From NCBI GenBank assembly GCA_033720955.1, contig JAWWBN010000036.1, positions 1 through 23,611 of the forward strand: a stretch of DNA of 23,611 nucleotides, read 5' to 3'. Of the stretch, positions 8,392-16,426 are shown piece after piece. Within the stretch, counting starts at the first letter, position 1. Every line of letters begins with the position of its first letter. Source of the DNA: JAWWBN01 sp033720955 (GTDB taxonomy: Bacteria > Acidobacteriota > Thermoanaerobaculia > Multivoradales > JAHEKO01). Under the pieces are notes generated by a model. The model had not been told where the DNA came from. It did not search any database and saw only the letters and a program-made list of their open reading frames with translations. A program made the position numbers and the translations under genes.

Positions 8392-9764
8392 GCCCCCTCC
8401 CCTTCCGCACGCGCCGGGGCGAGGCCGGCGAGGGCCGCCCGGATCTGCCGTGGCGAGGCGAGGGCCGTGGTCCACAGCCCCACGCGCCGGCGGACGAAGG
8501 CGACCGCCAGGAGGTTCTGGAGGAGGAGACCGCTGGCGGCGGCCGCCGCGAGCCCTGCGGCTCCGTGGCGCGGGGCGAGCAGGGCGCCCAGCCCGAGGAC
8601 CCAGATCGCGCTCGCCGCCATCGCCGCCATCAGCAGGCGCTGGTGACCGGTCATCGCCAGCACGACGGCGTTGGGTCCGGCCAGGACGCCCGCCATGTGG
8701 CCGCCGAGGAGCAGCACCAGGGCGGGGAAGGCGAGACGGTAGTAGTCGCCGAAGAGGGCACCCAGGACCGCCGGGCCGAAGATCAACAGAGCCGCGAAGA
8801 GGAGCGTGGTGGGCGCCGCGGCCGCGGTCGCCCCCAACCGGACGGTGCGCTCGAGATCGACGCGTCGCCCACGCTCGTGGAGGTCGGCGACCAGCGGCGG
8901 CAACACCGCCCCGACGACGAGATGGGGGATCAGCAGCACGGCGATGAGCCGCACCGCGGCGCCGTAGAGCGCCACTTCGTCCGCCCCGGACAGGGCTGCC
9001 AGGACCAGCGAGTCGCCGTTGGTGCGGGCGGTGAGCAGGAGGGTGGCGCCGAGGAACGGCCAGGCCACCGTGACGATCTGGCGGTAGGACGGCGTGGAGA
9101 GGCCGTCGCCCCTCGTCGGGGCTGCGGCCAGACGGGCCGCGAGCAGCCCACCTCCCGCCAGGGCGACCACCAGGCTGACGGCGGCCGCCAGGGCGATCAC
9201 CGGCCGCAGGGTGGAGATCCCGAGCTCTCGGTAGACCGCCAGACCGGCGAGCAGGAGCACCGCCTGGGCCACGCCGGCCCGCCGGAGCCCACCGAGCAGG
9301 CTGGCGAGCCGGATGTCGTGGAGGCCGCGAAAGATCTCGGCGACGACGATCTGGAGGACCGAAGCGAGGATCCAGAGGGCGAGGAAGCCGCCGGCCGTCA
9401 GGAGGGCCGCGCTGTCGAGGAGCCGGTCGAGGATCGGGCCGCGCAACGCCATGAGCAGACCCGCGACGAGGAGGCCGCCGACCGCTGCCAGCCCGAGAAG
9501 CCGGCCCGCCAGCTTGGCGACCGCCCCCCGGCGGGCCCGAGCTACGGCGACCAGCCGCACCGCCGTCTGATCGAGGCCGAGGATTCCCAGGCTCGACAGC
9601 ACCGTCACCAGTCCGAGAGCGACGAAGTAGCCGCCGTAGCCGGCGGGCGGGAGCATCCGTGCGAGGAGCACGTTGGCGAGAAAGACCGCGAGCGCGGTGG
9701 CGATCCGGCCGCCCCCGGCCCAGACGCCGTTGCGCAGCAGATACCCGAGCAGGCCGGTCCTCAC
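8388..9764 (-). CDS. Polysaccharide flippase (Wzx/MATE-like, MVF superfamily)
   Basis: This 458-aa protein has about twelve to fourteen hydrophobic segments over its whole length, with GYGGYFVALGLVTVLSSLGI at 42-61 and a following LDQTAVRLVA typical of Wzx-type flippases (polysaccharide biosynthesis protein family). Such proteins move lipid-linked oligosaccharides across the inner membrane. The start is GTG at 9764, chosen because it overlaps the stop of the upstream gene by GTGA and begins directly at the first membrane segment; the open frame upstream encodes Arg/Pro-rich shadow sequence. It is the second gene of the five-gene operon. A wider role in export of other polyprenol-linked glycans is possible. 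Confidence 0.9.
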   Translation of the reverse strand: MRTGLLGYLLRNGVWAGGGRIATALAVFLANVLLARMLPPAGYGGYFVALGLVTVLSSLGILGLDQTAVRLVAVARARRGAVAKLAGRLLGLAAVGGLLVAGLLMALRGPILDRLLDSAALLTAGGFLALWILASVLQIVVAEIFRGLHDIRLASLLGGLRRAGVAQAVLLLAGLAVYRELGISTLRPVIALAAAVSLVVALAGGGLLAARLAAAPTRGDGLSTPSYRQIVTVAWPFLGATLLLTARTNGDSLVLAALSGADEVALYGAAVRLIAVLLIPHLVVGAVLPPLVADLHERGRRVDLERTVRLGATAAAAPTTLLFAALLIFGPAVLGALFGDYYRLAFPALVLLLGGHMAGVLAGPNAVVLAMTGHQRLLMAAMAASAIWVLGLGALLAPRHGAAGLAAAAASGLLLQNLLAVAFVRRRVGLWTTALASPRQIRAALAGLAPARAEGEGA

Positions 9765-10513
9765 CGCGCCGCCCCGTGCCCCAGCGGGGTGAGCTGGCCG
9801 TAGAGGCGACGGCACTCCTCGAGCAGCGGTGCGAGCCGAGGCGCCTCCACCACGGACCGAAGACGCGCGGCGTCGTCGCCGCGGACGTCGGAGGGGCGGG
9901 CGATCCAGGCCTCGGAGAGCTTGCCGCCGAAGAGCCTGCGGTTTCTCTCCTCGATCTCCGCGAAGCAACGGGCCACACTCTCGTCGTGGTGGTCGAAGCG
10001 GGCGAAACGGGTGCCCATCTCGGCGTTGAGGCGATCGATCACGGCGCCGAAGTCGGTGATCACCTCGCGGAAGTCGGCCGTCACGAAACGGTCGCGGTGG
10101 GGGAGCACGGCCCGGTGAAAGCGCCGGTAGCTGCGCAGTGCCTGGACGGGGGTGAGGAACGGCGCGAAGATGATGAGAGAGACGATCGCGGCGACCGGTT
10201 CGCGGATCAGCACGAGGGCGGGGAGTCCGCGGCGCACCGCCGCGATGACCTGGGCCGGCGCGTGGAGGTGGTGCGCGACCTCGACGTGGCCCGGCTGCGC
10301 CGACAGAAAGGCGGCCGCGGCGAAGGTGTTGGCGGATCGCGGGTACCCCTCCAGGACCAGCTCGGTGCGGTCGGTGAGGGGGCGGGGCGCCAGGCGGTGG
10401 GGGTCGGGGCGGAGAGTGCGCTCCAACCGCGCCAACGGCAGGAAGAGGCCGGGGCGCGAGCCCAGAAACGAGCGGAGTTCGTAGCGGACTCGGCGAAGAG
10501 GGTCCAGGGTCAT
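9761..10513 (-). CDS. Short sulfotransferase-like protein
   Basis: This 250-aa protein begins the operon. It has a P-loop-like region LEGYPRSANTF at 54-64, which matches the 5'-phosphosulfate loop of a divergent sulfotransferase group, and a 3'-phosphate-like motif LVLIREPVAAIVSL at 100-113. The remainder is helical and Arg-rich with no signal peptide, so it should be cytoplasmic. The region after 113 is shorter than in the other sulfotransferases of this window. The ATG at 10513 is preferred over one at 10603 because the protein motifs begin soon after and the stretch upstream holds a candidate -10 element. Sulfotransferase fold is likely; activity is less certain because the motifs are less canonical than in its neighbours. 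Confidence 0.82.
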   Translation of the reverse strand: MTLDPLRRVRYELRSFLGSRPGLFLPLARLERTLRPDPHRLAPRPLTDRTELVLEGYPRSANTFAAAAFLSAQPGHVEVAHHLHAPAQVIAAVRRGLPALVLIREPVAAIVSLIIFAPFLTPVQALRSYRRFHRAVLPHRDRFVTADFREVITDFGAVIDRLNAEMGTRFARFDHHDESVARCFAEIEERNRRLFGGKLSEAWIARPSDVRGDDAARLRSVVEAPRLAPLLEECRRLYGQLTPLGHGAAR

Positions 10514-10559
10514 GGCCAGGGGTCGACGGGGATCGGGAGGGACCGGCGGCTGCGACCAG

Positions 10560-10565
10560 AGTCTA
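10560..10565 (-). promoter_or_regulatory. Possible -10 element (TAGACT) for the five-gene operon
   Basis: A TANNNT hexamer on the minus strand lies 46 nt before the ATG at 10513, in the 161-bp gap between divergent genes. No -35 match is seen at the usual spacing and no clear Shine-Dalgarno precedes the ATG. Confidence 0.25.
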
Positions 10566-10636
10566 GGCCGTATCCCGGCGGCTGACCACCCAACGGGCGA
10601 CACCGGCGTGCCCTTGCCACGGCCCGCCCCGGCATC

Positions 10637-10661
10637 TCGTCGCGGGAGTGCGCCGCGACGA
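10637..10661. promoter_or_regulatory. Perfect 9-bp inverted repeat next to a -10 element, candidate operator
   Basis: TCGTCGCGG at 10637-10645 pairs exactly with CCGCGACGA at 10653-10661 around a 7-nt spacer. The repeat ends at the base before the TAGAAT hexamer at 10662-10667, so it covers the -35 to -11 part of the predicted epimerase promoter. That is where a dimeric repressor would block RNA polymerase. Protein binding is inference; GC-rich DNA produces some chance dyads. Confidence 0.4.
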
Positions 10662-10667
10662 TAGAAT
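10662..10667 (+). promoter_or_regulatory. -10 element (TAGAAT) 7 nt before the epimerase ATG, possible leaderless start
   Basis: TAGAAT is followed by 7 nt and then ATG at 10675. That spacing would put transcription initiation at or next to the start codon. No Shine-Dalgarno precedes the ATG and no TTGACA-like hexamer is found 16-18 bp upstream. Confidence 0.45.
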
Positions 10668-10674
10668 CGGGACG

Positions 10675-11751
10675 ATGGGGGTGGCGGTCATCACCGGCTC
10701 GAGCGGCCTGGTGGGCTCGGAGGCGTGCCGGCACTTCCACCGGCTCGGGCTCGACGTCTGGGGTGTGGACAACGATCTGCGTCGGCAGTTCTTCGGCGAC
10801 GAGGCCTCCACCCTGTGGATGCGAGCCGACCTGGAGGGCTCCCTCCCGCGGTACCGCCACTTCGAGATCGACATCCGCGACCGCGAGGCCGTGGAGAGAC
10901 TCTTCGCCAGCGGCGGCGACGCCATCGAGCTGGTGATCCACGCCGCGGCCCAGCCCTCCCACGACTGGGCGGCCACCGACCCCCACACCGACTTCTCCGT
11001 CAACGCCAACGGCACCCTGGTGCTGCTCGAGGCCAGCCGCCGGCACGCGCCCGAGACGGTCTTCGTCTTCTGCTCGACCAACAAGGTCTACGGCGACACC
11101 CCCAACCGGCTGCCGCTCGTCGAGCTGGAGCGCCGCTACGACCTGCCCGAGGACCACGAGCTCTACCACGGCATCCCCGAGACCATGAGCATCGACGCCA
11201 GCAAGCACTCGCTGTTCGGCGTCTCGAAGGCGGCCGCCGACCTGATGGTGCAGGAGTACGGACGGTACTTCGGCCTGCGCACCGCCAGCTTCCGCGGCGG
11301 CTGTCTGACCGGGCCGGCCCACTCCGGCGCCGAGCTGCACGGCTTCCTGGCCTACCTGATGAAGTGCACCGCCACCGGCCGGCCCTACACGGTCTTCGGT
11401 TACCGGGGCAAGCAGGTGCGGGACAACATCCACAGCGCCGACCTGGTCGCCGCCTTCGAGCAGGTGCTGCGACGGCCCGGCACGGCGGCGGTCTACAACA
11501 TCGGCGGCGGCCGGTCGGGGAGCTGCTCCGTGCTGGAGGCGATCGACCGCTGCCAGGAGATCGCCGGGCGGCAGCTCGACTGGACCTACGACCAGCAGCA
11601 CCGGGCCGGCGACCACCTCTGGTGGATCAGCGACAACCGGAGATTCGAGACGGACTACCCCGGGTGGCGCCGTGAGCACGATCTCGACCGCATTCTGCTC
11701 GAGATCTTCGAGGCCAACCGCAAGCGCTGGGCCGACGCGAAGGCGAGTTGA
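10675..11751 (+). CDS. NAD-dependent sugar epimerase/dehydratase, RfbE (CDP-paratose 2-epimerase)-like
   Basis: This 358-aa protein is an extended short-chain dehydrogenase acting on nucleotide sugars. The NAD-binding loop is TGSSGLVGSE at 7-16, with the NAD-ribose Asp in VDNDLRR at 31-37; AAAQPSHDWA is at 90-99, STNKVYGD at 134-141, and GKQVRDNIHS at 245-254 is a strong mark of the RfbE-like group. At the YxxxK site the sequence is LFGVSK, so the usual catalytic Tyr is Phe181 while Lys185 is kept; from memory, related bacterial and cyanobacterial proteins share this Phe, so it looks like a subfamily trait and not damage. The ATG at 10675 is preferred over GTG 10648 because it opens directly into the Rossmann strand. 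It overlaps the next gene by TTGA. It probably makes a sugar nucleotide for the glycan; the exact sugar is not known. Confidence 0.9.
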   Translation: MGVAVITGSSGLVGSEACRHFHRLGLDVWGVDNDLRRQFFGDEASTLWMRADLEGSLPRYRHFEIDIRDREAVERLFASGGDAIELVIHAAAQPSHDWAATDPHTDFSVNANGTLVLLEASRRHAPETVFVFCSTNKVYGDTPNRLPLVELERRYDLPEDHELYHGIPETMSIDASKHSLFGVSKAAADLMVQEYGRYFGLRTASFRGGCLTGPAHSGAELHGFLAYLMKCTATGRPYTVFGYRGKQVRDNIHSADLVAAFEQVLRRPGTAAVYNIGGGRSGSCSVLEAIDRCQEIAGRQLDWTYDQQHRAGDHLWWISDNRRFETDYPGWRREHDLDRILLEIFEANRKRWADAKAS

Positions 11752-12554
11752 TCGACCGGGGAAAGAGGAACCTCCTCGGAGTCCTGATCGACGCCGTGGA
11801 CTACGAGGCGGCCGTGGACCGGCTCCTGGCGGCGGCCCGGGAGGGCCGCCGCCAGACCTGCTCGGCGCTGGCGGTGCACGGGGTGATGAGCGCGGTGCTC
11901 GACCCTTCGCTCCGCTACCGCATCAATCGGCTCGACCTGGTGGTCCCGGACGGCCAGCCGGTGCGGTGGGGGGTGAACTGGTTGTACGGCGTGGGGTTGC
12001 GCGACCGCGTCTACGGCCCGGAGCTCACCCTGCGCGTCTGCCGCGCCGCCGGCGAGCGCGGCCTGTCGCTCTACCTCTACGGCAGCCGGGTGGAGGTGCT
12101 CGAGCGGCTGCGCGCCAACCTGGAGGGGCGCTTCCCCGGGCTGGTCGTCGCCGGCAGCGAGCCCTCCCGGTTCCGCCGTCTCAGCGCCACGGAGAAGGGG
12201 GAGGTGGTGCGACGGATCCGCGCCTCCGGCGCCGCCCTCACCGTCGTGGGCCTGGGCTGCCCCCGGCAGGAGATCTGGGCCCACGAGCTCGGCGACGAGC
12301 TGTCGATGCCGGTGCTGGCGGTGGGGGCCGCCTTCGACTTCCACGCCGGCACCCTGGCCCAGGCGCCGCCGCGACTGCAGCGGCTGGGTCTCGAGTGGCT
12401 CTACCGCTGGATCCGCGAGCCGCGCCGGCTCTGGGCCCGCTACCTGCTGCTCAACCCCGCCTACCTCCTGCTGCTGGCCTGCCAGCGTCTGGGGCTGCGG
12501 CGCTTCTCCCCACACACCGCGATGCCGCCCAAAGAGGAGCTGCTGCCCGGCTGA
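11748..12554 (+). CDS. WecG/TagA/CpsF family glycosyltransferase (first copy)
   Basis: This 268-aa protein belongs to the WecG/TagA/CpsF (GT26) family, which transfers a sugar such as ManNAc or a ManNAc uronate to a lipid-linked first sugar at the inner leaflet. VVPDGQPVRW at 65-74 holds the conserved catalytic Asp68, GLGCPRQEIW at 168-177 the nucleotide-sugar site, and GAAFDFHAGT at 193-202 the following motif. The C-terminal appendage (LEWLYRWIREPRRLWARY, 215-232) is Arg-rich with a hydrophobic tail, as used in TagA for membrane binding. The start is TTG at 11748, overlapping the epimerase stop by TTGA; no other start fits. The usual N-terminal N-x-N/H motif is replaced by ALAVHG at 40-45. 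It ends 15 bp from the convergent gene. Confidence 0.9.
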   Translation: MIDRGKRNLLGVLIDAVDYEAAVDRLLAAAREGRRQTCSALAVHGVMSAVLDPSLRYRINRLDLVVPDGQPVRWGVNWLYGVGLRDRVYGPELTLRVCRAAGERGLSLYLYGSRVEVLERLRANLEGRFPGLVVAGSEPSRFRRLSATEKGEVVRRIRASGAALTVVGLGCPRQEIWAHELGDELSMPVLAVGAAFDFHAGTLAQAPPRLQRLGLEWLYRWIREPRRLWARYLLLNPAYLLLLACQRLGLRRFSPHTAMPPKEELLPG

Positions 12555-12568
12555 GCGGCCGGCCGGGC
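12545..12568. terminator. GC-rich hairpin between convergent genes, possible terminator
   Basis: GCCCGGC at 12545-12551 and GCCGGGC at 12562-12568 form a perfect 7-bp stem with a 10-nt loop. It spans the stop codon of the glycosyltransferase and the 15-bp gap before the end of the hydrolase on the other strand. There is no U-run on either side, so it is only a weak bidirectional terminator candidate. Confidence 0.3.
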
Positions 12569-12569
12569 C

Positions 12570-14876
12570 TCAGAGATAGCCCAGCGCCTTGAGCCGGTCG
12601 ATCTGCTGCTGGTCGATCTGGTAGGGGGTGGAGAGCCCCACGTCGTAGCGGGGCAGCCCTGCGTAGGTCAGCACCAGGCGTCGCAGCATGTCGCGGGCGC
12701 GGCCGGGATGCCGCGAAGCGAGGTCGTTCTCCTCGTCGGGGTCTTCCAGAAGGTCGTAGAGCGCGACGTAGGGCGCGAAGGAGAGGGTGGTGTCGAGCTG
12801 CAGCTTCCACCGCCCCTCCACCAGGGCCAGCCGCGGCGAGGGCTTGGCGTGCTGGGCGAGCAGGATCGGGCGGTCGTCCAGGTCGGGAGCGCGCCCGCCG
12901 CGCAGCAGCCCGGCCAGGGACGCCCCCTGCAGCGGCGCCTCGAGCCCGATCCCCGCCAGGTCCAGCAGGGTCGGCATGACGTCGAGGAGCTGCACGTTCT
13001 GGGCGTGCCGGCCCGGGCGCACGGTCCCCGGGCCCCAGAAGAGGAGCGGCACCCGGACCACCTCGGGGTAGAGGTGGACGCCGTGGCCGAAGATCCCCTT
13101 CTCGCCGAAGGCCTCCCCGTGATCGGCGGTGACGGCGAAGAGGGCGTTCTCCAGGTACCCGCGGTCGTCGAGCAGGCCGAAGAAGGCCTCGATCATCCGG
13201 TCGGCGAAGGCCACCTCGCCGTCGTAGAGGGCGACCAGGTGCTCGAGGTCGCGGGGGTCGATCCGGCCCCGACGGAAGGCGCCGGCGTTGGGCCGCCAGC
13301 TTCCGTCCGCGGGGCCGGCGTACTCGGGGTCGAAGAGGGTGTCCCAGGGCGGCGGCGGCTCGTAGGGGTCGTGCGGCTCGGCGGTGTGGACGTAGACCAG
13401 CGTGGGCCGGTCGCGGTGCTCGCGCAGCCACGGCAGCACCGAGGCGACCGGCACCGTCCTCAGCTCGCCCCGCTCGCTGGCCCGGGCGATGTGGTCGAAG
13501 AAGCTGTCGAAGCCCTGGTCCAGGGCGCGGGCGGGTCCGGCGTTGCCGTTGGTGGAGAAGGAGGCCGTGGCCCAGCCGGCGGCCGAGAACGCCTCGGCCA
13601 GGGTGACGAGCTCGGGGGCCAGGCGGGAGAAGTCCTCCACCACGCCGTGGGTGGGAGCGTGCAGCGAGGTCAGGAGGCTCGGCGCCGACTCGGGCGTCCA
13701 GGCGGAGTTGGCGAAGGCGTTGTCGAAGCAGGCGCCCTCGGCGGCCAGCCGCTCGAGAAAGGGCGTGGTGCGGCGCGGATAGCCGTGCAGGGACATGTGC
13801 CGGGCCCCCAGGGTGTCCACCAGGTAGAGGAAGACCCGCGGCGGGGACTCGTGCGGCGCGTAGATCGTCGGGTCGGCCAGGTAGAGGACCCGCTCGGCCG
13901 GCCCCACCGCCTCGAGGACGAGGTCCACGGTCCCCTCCGCCTCCAGGGCGTGGTTGCCGCTCCTCCAGCCCGAGGCGTCGGCCACGGTCTGCTCGACGAG
14001 CGCGACCTCGCCGCCGGCCCGGCGCAGGAGCACCCTGAGGTCGAGCGGCTGCTGCAGCACCGCGGCGCCGAAGGAGAGCCGCGCCCCGGGCGGCAGCGGC
14101 AGGCCGCGGTACTCGACGCGGGTGCCGCCGCGCAGATAGGTGGCGGTGCGCAGCACGTCGCCGAGCCGGACCCGCTCGACCCCGGCCGCCAGCGGGTGGA
14201 TCGCGGTCCGCGCCCGGAGCTCGAGCGAGGCGAGGTCGATCTCCGGCGTCTGGGCGGCCTCCGGGTCCAGCACGACGCCGAGCCGGATCCGGGTGAGGAC
14301 GCCCTCGAACTCGTTGAGCCCGTCGGTCTGGACGGTGTAGCCGGCGCCGTCGGCGCCCTCGCGGACGCCGATCTCCAGGAAGTTGAGCCGGTCCCACGAC
14401 AGCAGGAATCGGGTGGCGCCCTGGAAGGCCGCCTCGAAGGCGATCTGCCCCACCCGCTCGGCCGGGACCTCGAAGCCCGACAGGACGAGCCACTTGACCC
14501 GGCTGCGGCGGGCGGTCGCGATGGCGACCTCGACTCCGGGCCCCGGCGCCCTGGTGGAGAGCGGTCCGAAGGACGCCAGGATCTCGCCCTCCCGGCCGTC
14601 GGGCTGCCACTCGGAGACCACCTCGGCGTCGGCGAGACGGTCGTTGAGCCGCAGCACCCCGGGCGCCTGCGGCATCCCGATCGGGGGCAGGGGCACCCGG
14701 TCCACGGCCTCGCCGATCTTCTGGATGGCGGCGCCGATCTCACGGTCCGCCAGGGGCGGCCCGGGCGCGGGCTCGGGCTCCGCCGGCTCGCGGCCGCATC
14801 CCGCCGCGGCGAGCGCGAGGAGGGCGGCCAGCGCCGCGGTCGCCGCTCGGCCGCGGCGGATTCCAACCGGCGCCAT
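12570..14876 (-). CDS. Lipoprotein, N-terminal domain of unknown function fused to a sulfatase-fold domain with Thr nucleophile
   Basis: This 768-aa protein starts with a lipoprotein signal peptide ending LALAAAGC, so Cys27 is the likely acylation site. Residues about 40-340 form a beta-rich domain I do not recognise, possibly for carbohydrate or partner binding. The sulfatase-fold domain begins near 347: YLVDTLGARHMS at 351-362, AWTPESAPSLLTS at 392-404, HTAEPHDPY at 497-505, TADHGEAFGEKG at 583-594 and GHG at 597-599. The nucleophile position is Thr394. The Asp usual in the RADHL context is Arg here (GARH), and the residue two after Thr is Glu instead of Pro. The metal Asp354 and the Asp-His pair 585-586 remain. 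It lies 8 bp after the Wzz-like gene, in the same operon. It is likely periplasmic or on the outer membrane, with a phosphoester substrate more likely than sulfate. Substrate unknown. Confidence 0.88.
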   Translation of the reverse strand: MAPVGIRRGRAATAALAALLALAAAGCGREPAEPEPAPGPPLADREIGAAIQKIGEAVDRVPLPPIGMPQAPGVLRLNDRLADAEVVSEWQPDGREGEILASFGPLSTRAPGPGVEVAIATARRSRVKWLVLSGFEVPAERVGQIAFEAAFQGATRFLLSWDRLNFLEIGVREGADGAGYTVQTDGLNEFEGVLTRIRLGVVLDPEAAQTPEIDLASLELRARTAIHPLAAGVERVRLGDVLRTATYLRGGTRVEYRGLPLPPGARLSFGAAVLQQPLDLRVLLRRAGGEVALVEQTVADASGWRSGNHALEAEGTVDLVLEAVGPAERVLYLADPTIYAPHESPPRVFLYLVDTLGARHMSLHGYPRRTTPFLERLAAEGACFDNAFANSAWTPESAPSLLTSLHAPTHGVVEDFSRLAPELVTLAEAFSAAGWATASFSTNGNAGPARALDQGFDSFFDHIARASERGELRTVPVASVLPWLREHRDRPTLVYVHTAEPHDPYEPPPPWDTLFDPEYAGPADGSWRPNAGAFRRGRIDPRDLEHLVALYDGEVAFADRMIEAFFGLLDDRGYLENALFAVTADHGEAFGEKGIFGHGVHLYPEVVRVPLLFWGPGTVRPGRHAQNVQLLDVMPTLLDLAGIGLEAPLQGASLAGLLRGGRAPDLDDRPILLAQHAKPSPRLALVEGRWKLQLDTTLSFAPYVALYDLLEDPDEENDLASRHPGRARDMLRRLVLTYAGLPRYDVGLSTPYQIDQQQIDRLKALGYL

Positions 14877-14884
14877 GGCGGCCC

Positions 14885-16342
14885 TCAGGCGGCCGACGCC
14901 CGCGCCATCGAGACGAAGAGGCCGCAGGCGCCGCCGACCACCGCCGCCAGGGCCGCCTTGAGCAGGAGGTACCGGGGGTCGGGCTGAGCCGGCGGCACGG
15001 CCGGCGCCGCCAGCCAGACCGAGCCGACGTCCTCGCGGGCGTCCGCCATGAGGGCCTGGTTATGGCTGGTGGCCAGCCGGCTCTCGAGCTGCTTCTGGTC
15101 GGCGATCCGCCGCGTGAGCTGGGTGAGCTCGATCTCCTTGCGGCGCTCGATGCCGGCGATCTCGGCGTCGCGCTTGCGGTAGAGCTCGTTGAGGTTGAGA
15201 TCCCGATCCTCGTGCAGCTTGGCGAGCCCCGACGCGCGGCGACGCTGCTCCTGCTCCAGGAGGGTGGCGAAGCGGGTGATCAGGAGGTTGGACCGCGCGT
15301 CGCCGAGCGTGGCCAGCTCGGTCTCGAGCTCCACCGCGGACATCAGGAGCTCCGAGTAGGAGGGGTTGAGCTCCTCGGTGATGAGGCTGCGGCCCTTCAG
15401 CCGGGTCTGGTTGTTGCTGATGAACGACTGCCAGATGGCGTCGTCGGTCATCGCCTTCTCGAGCGGCACGACGGGCACCGACTGGGCGAGCTGGACCCGG
15501 AGGGTGACGAGGTTGATCAGGGCGCGCTGCAGGTCGGGCGGCAGGGGCTCGACGTTGTCCAGGACCTCCGAGCTCAGCAGGTCCAGCATCCGGGTGCGGG
15601 TCTCGGCCTGGTAGTCGCCCAGGAGCTCGGCGGTCTTCTTCCGTTGGCTGGCGATCCGCGAGTCCCAGGTCAGGACCGCCTCATCGAGTTCGTTCTGGAG
15701 GCGCTCGGCGGTCTCGAGCCAGCGGGCCTCGAGCTGCTCCAGGTCGGAGAGGGCCTCCGGATGGCGCCGCTCGATCGCCTCCAGCGAGGCCTGGGTGGCC
15801 GAGACGCCGATCATCTTGGCGCGGGAGAGGAAGTTCTCCGCCCACTTGTTGGCCGCCGCGGCCGCCGTCTCGGGGTCGTCATCGGTGGTCATGAGCTCGA
15901 TCATCGGCGACAGCGAGGCCGTGTCCTGCCGTCGCGACACGAAGATCCGGCTCGCCAGCCCGTCGCCCAGCCCGAACTCCTCGTCCTCTTCGAGGAGACC
16001 CGCCTGAAGGAGGTAGTCCCGGGTCTCGGCGACCACCGCATCGCTCTCGAGCAGAGTCTGGTAGCCCTGCACGCCGAGGTCCAGGGTGCCCCTCTCGGCC
16101 GAGAAGGCGGCGGGCACCACCACCAGCGTCGCCCGCGCCGTGTAGTCGGCCGGGATCACGAAGACCACCAGCAGGACGGTCGCCACGGCGGCCAGCAGCC
16201 CGCCCGTGAGGACCGCCGGGCCGTGACGCCGGCCGAAGCGGAGGACGTCTGCGAGCGAGATCTCCTCGAAGCGGGAGACCGGGCCCGCTTCGGGTACCGG
16301 CTCCACGCGAGATGGCTCGACTCCGCGCACTTCGTCCAGCAT
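14885..16342 (-). CDS. Wzz/GumC-like polysaccharide chain-length or export co-polymerase
   Basis: This 485-aa protein has the two-membrane-segment layout of the Wzz family: a first segment at about 44-64 (LTGGLLAAVATVLLVVFVIP), a long periplasmic part rich in coiled coil (about 185-430) and a second segment at about 459-479, preceded by a Pro-rich stretch AAPAVPPAQPDPRY at 445-458. Residues 66-75 (DYTARATLVV) match the start of the Wzz domain. There is no C-terminal Walker A kinase, so a tyrosine kinase, if used, is encoded elsewhere. Such proteins set chain length or link export to an outer-membrane channel. The start at 16342 has GGAG 8 nt upstream; the open frame upstream is a shadow of the GT-C-like gene. 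It begins a two-gene operon with the lipoprotein hydrolase. Confidence 0.9.
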   Translation of the reverse strand: MLDEVRGVEPSRVEPVPEAGPVSRFEEISLADVLRFGRRHGPAVLTGGLLAAVATVLLVVFVIPADYTARATLVVVPAAFSAERGTLDLGVQGYQTLLESDAVVAETRDYLLQAGLLEEDEEFGLGDGLASRIFVSRRQDTASLSPMIELMTTDDDPETAAAAANKWAENFLSRAKMIGVSATQASLEAIERRHPEALSDLEQLEARWLETAERLQNELDEAVLTWDSRIASQRKKTAELLGDYQAETRTRMLDLLSSEVLDNVEPLPPDLQRALINLVTLRVQLAQSVPVVPLEKAMTDDAIWQSFISNNQTRLKGRSLITEELNPSYSELLMSAVELETELATLGDARSNLLITRFATLLEQEQRRRASGLAKLHEDRDLNLNELYRKRDAEIAGIERRKEIELTQLTRRIADQKQLESRLATSHNQALMADAREDVGSVWLAAPAVPPAQPDPRYLLLKAALAAVVGGACGLFVSMARASAA

Positions 16343-16407
16343 CGACTCGGCTCCGTTCTCCACTCCGGTGTCTCGGAGCCCGTGCGACAAGCCCGGGCGC
16401 CTCGGGG

Positions 16408-16413
16408 AGGCTA
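16408..16413 (-). promoter_or_regulatory. Possible -10 element (TAGCCT) for the Wzz-like/hydrolase operon
   Basis: A TANNNT hexamer on the minus strand lies 65 nt before the ATG at 16342 in the 138-bp divergent gap. It would give a leader long enough to hold the GGAG ribosome site near the ATG. No -35 is recognisable. Confidence 0.25.
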
Positions 16414-16426
16414 GCACGGGGTCCTG

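Noticed and set aside
7468..9978. An 836-codon minus-strand frame suggesting a sulfotransferase with a long N-terminal extension
   Set aside because: The extension is a shadow of the flippase gene. The sulfotransferase ATG at 8391 forms an exact ATGA overlap.
10614..10619. TTGCCA as the -35 box for the epimerase promoter
   Set aside because: It is 42 bp from the TAGAAT box, far outside the 16-18 bp spacing.
12708..14987. A 759-codon plus-strand frame opposite the lipoprotein hydrolase
   Set aside because: Composition is Gly/Glu/Val/Gln-rich antisense, with no membrane or enzyme motif, while the opposite strand has a full signal peptide and active-site motifs.
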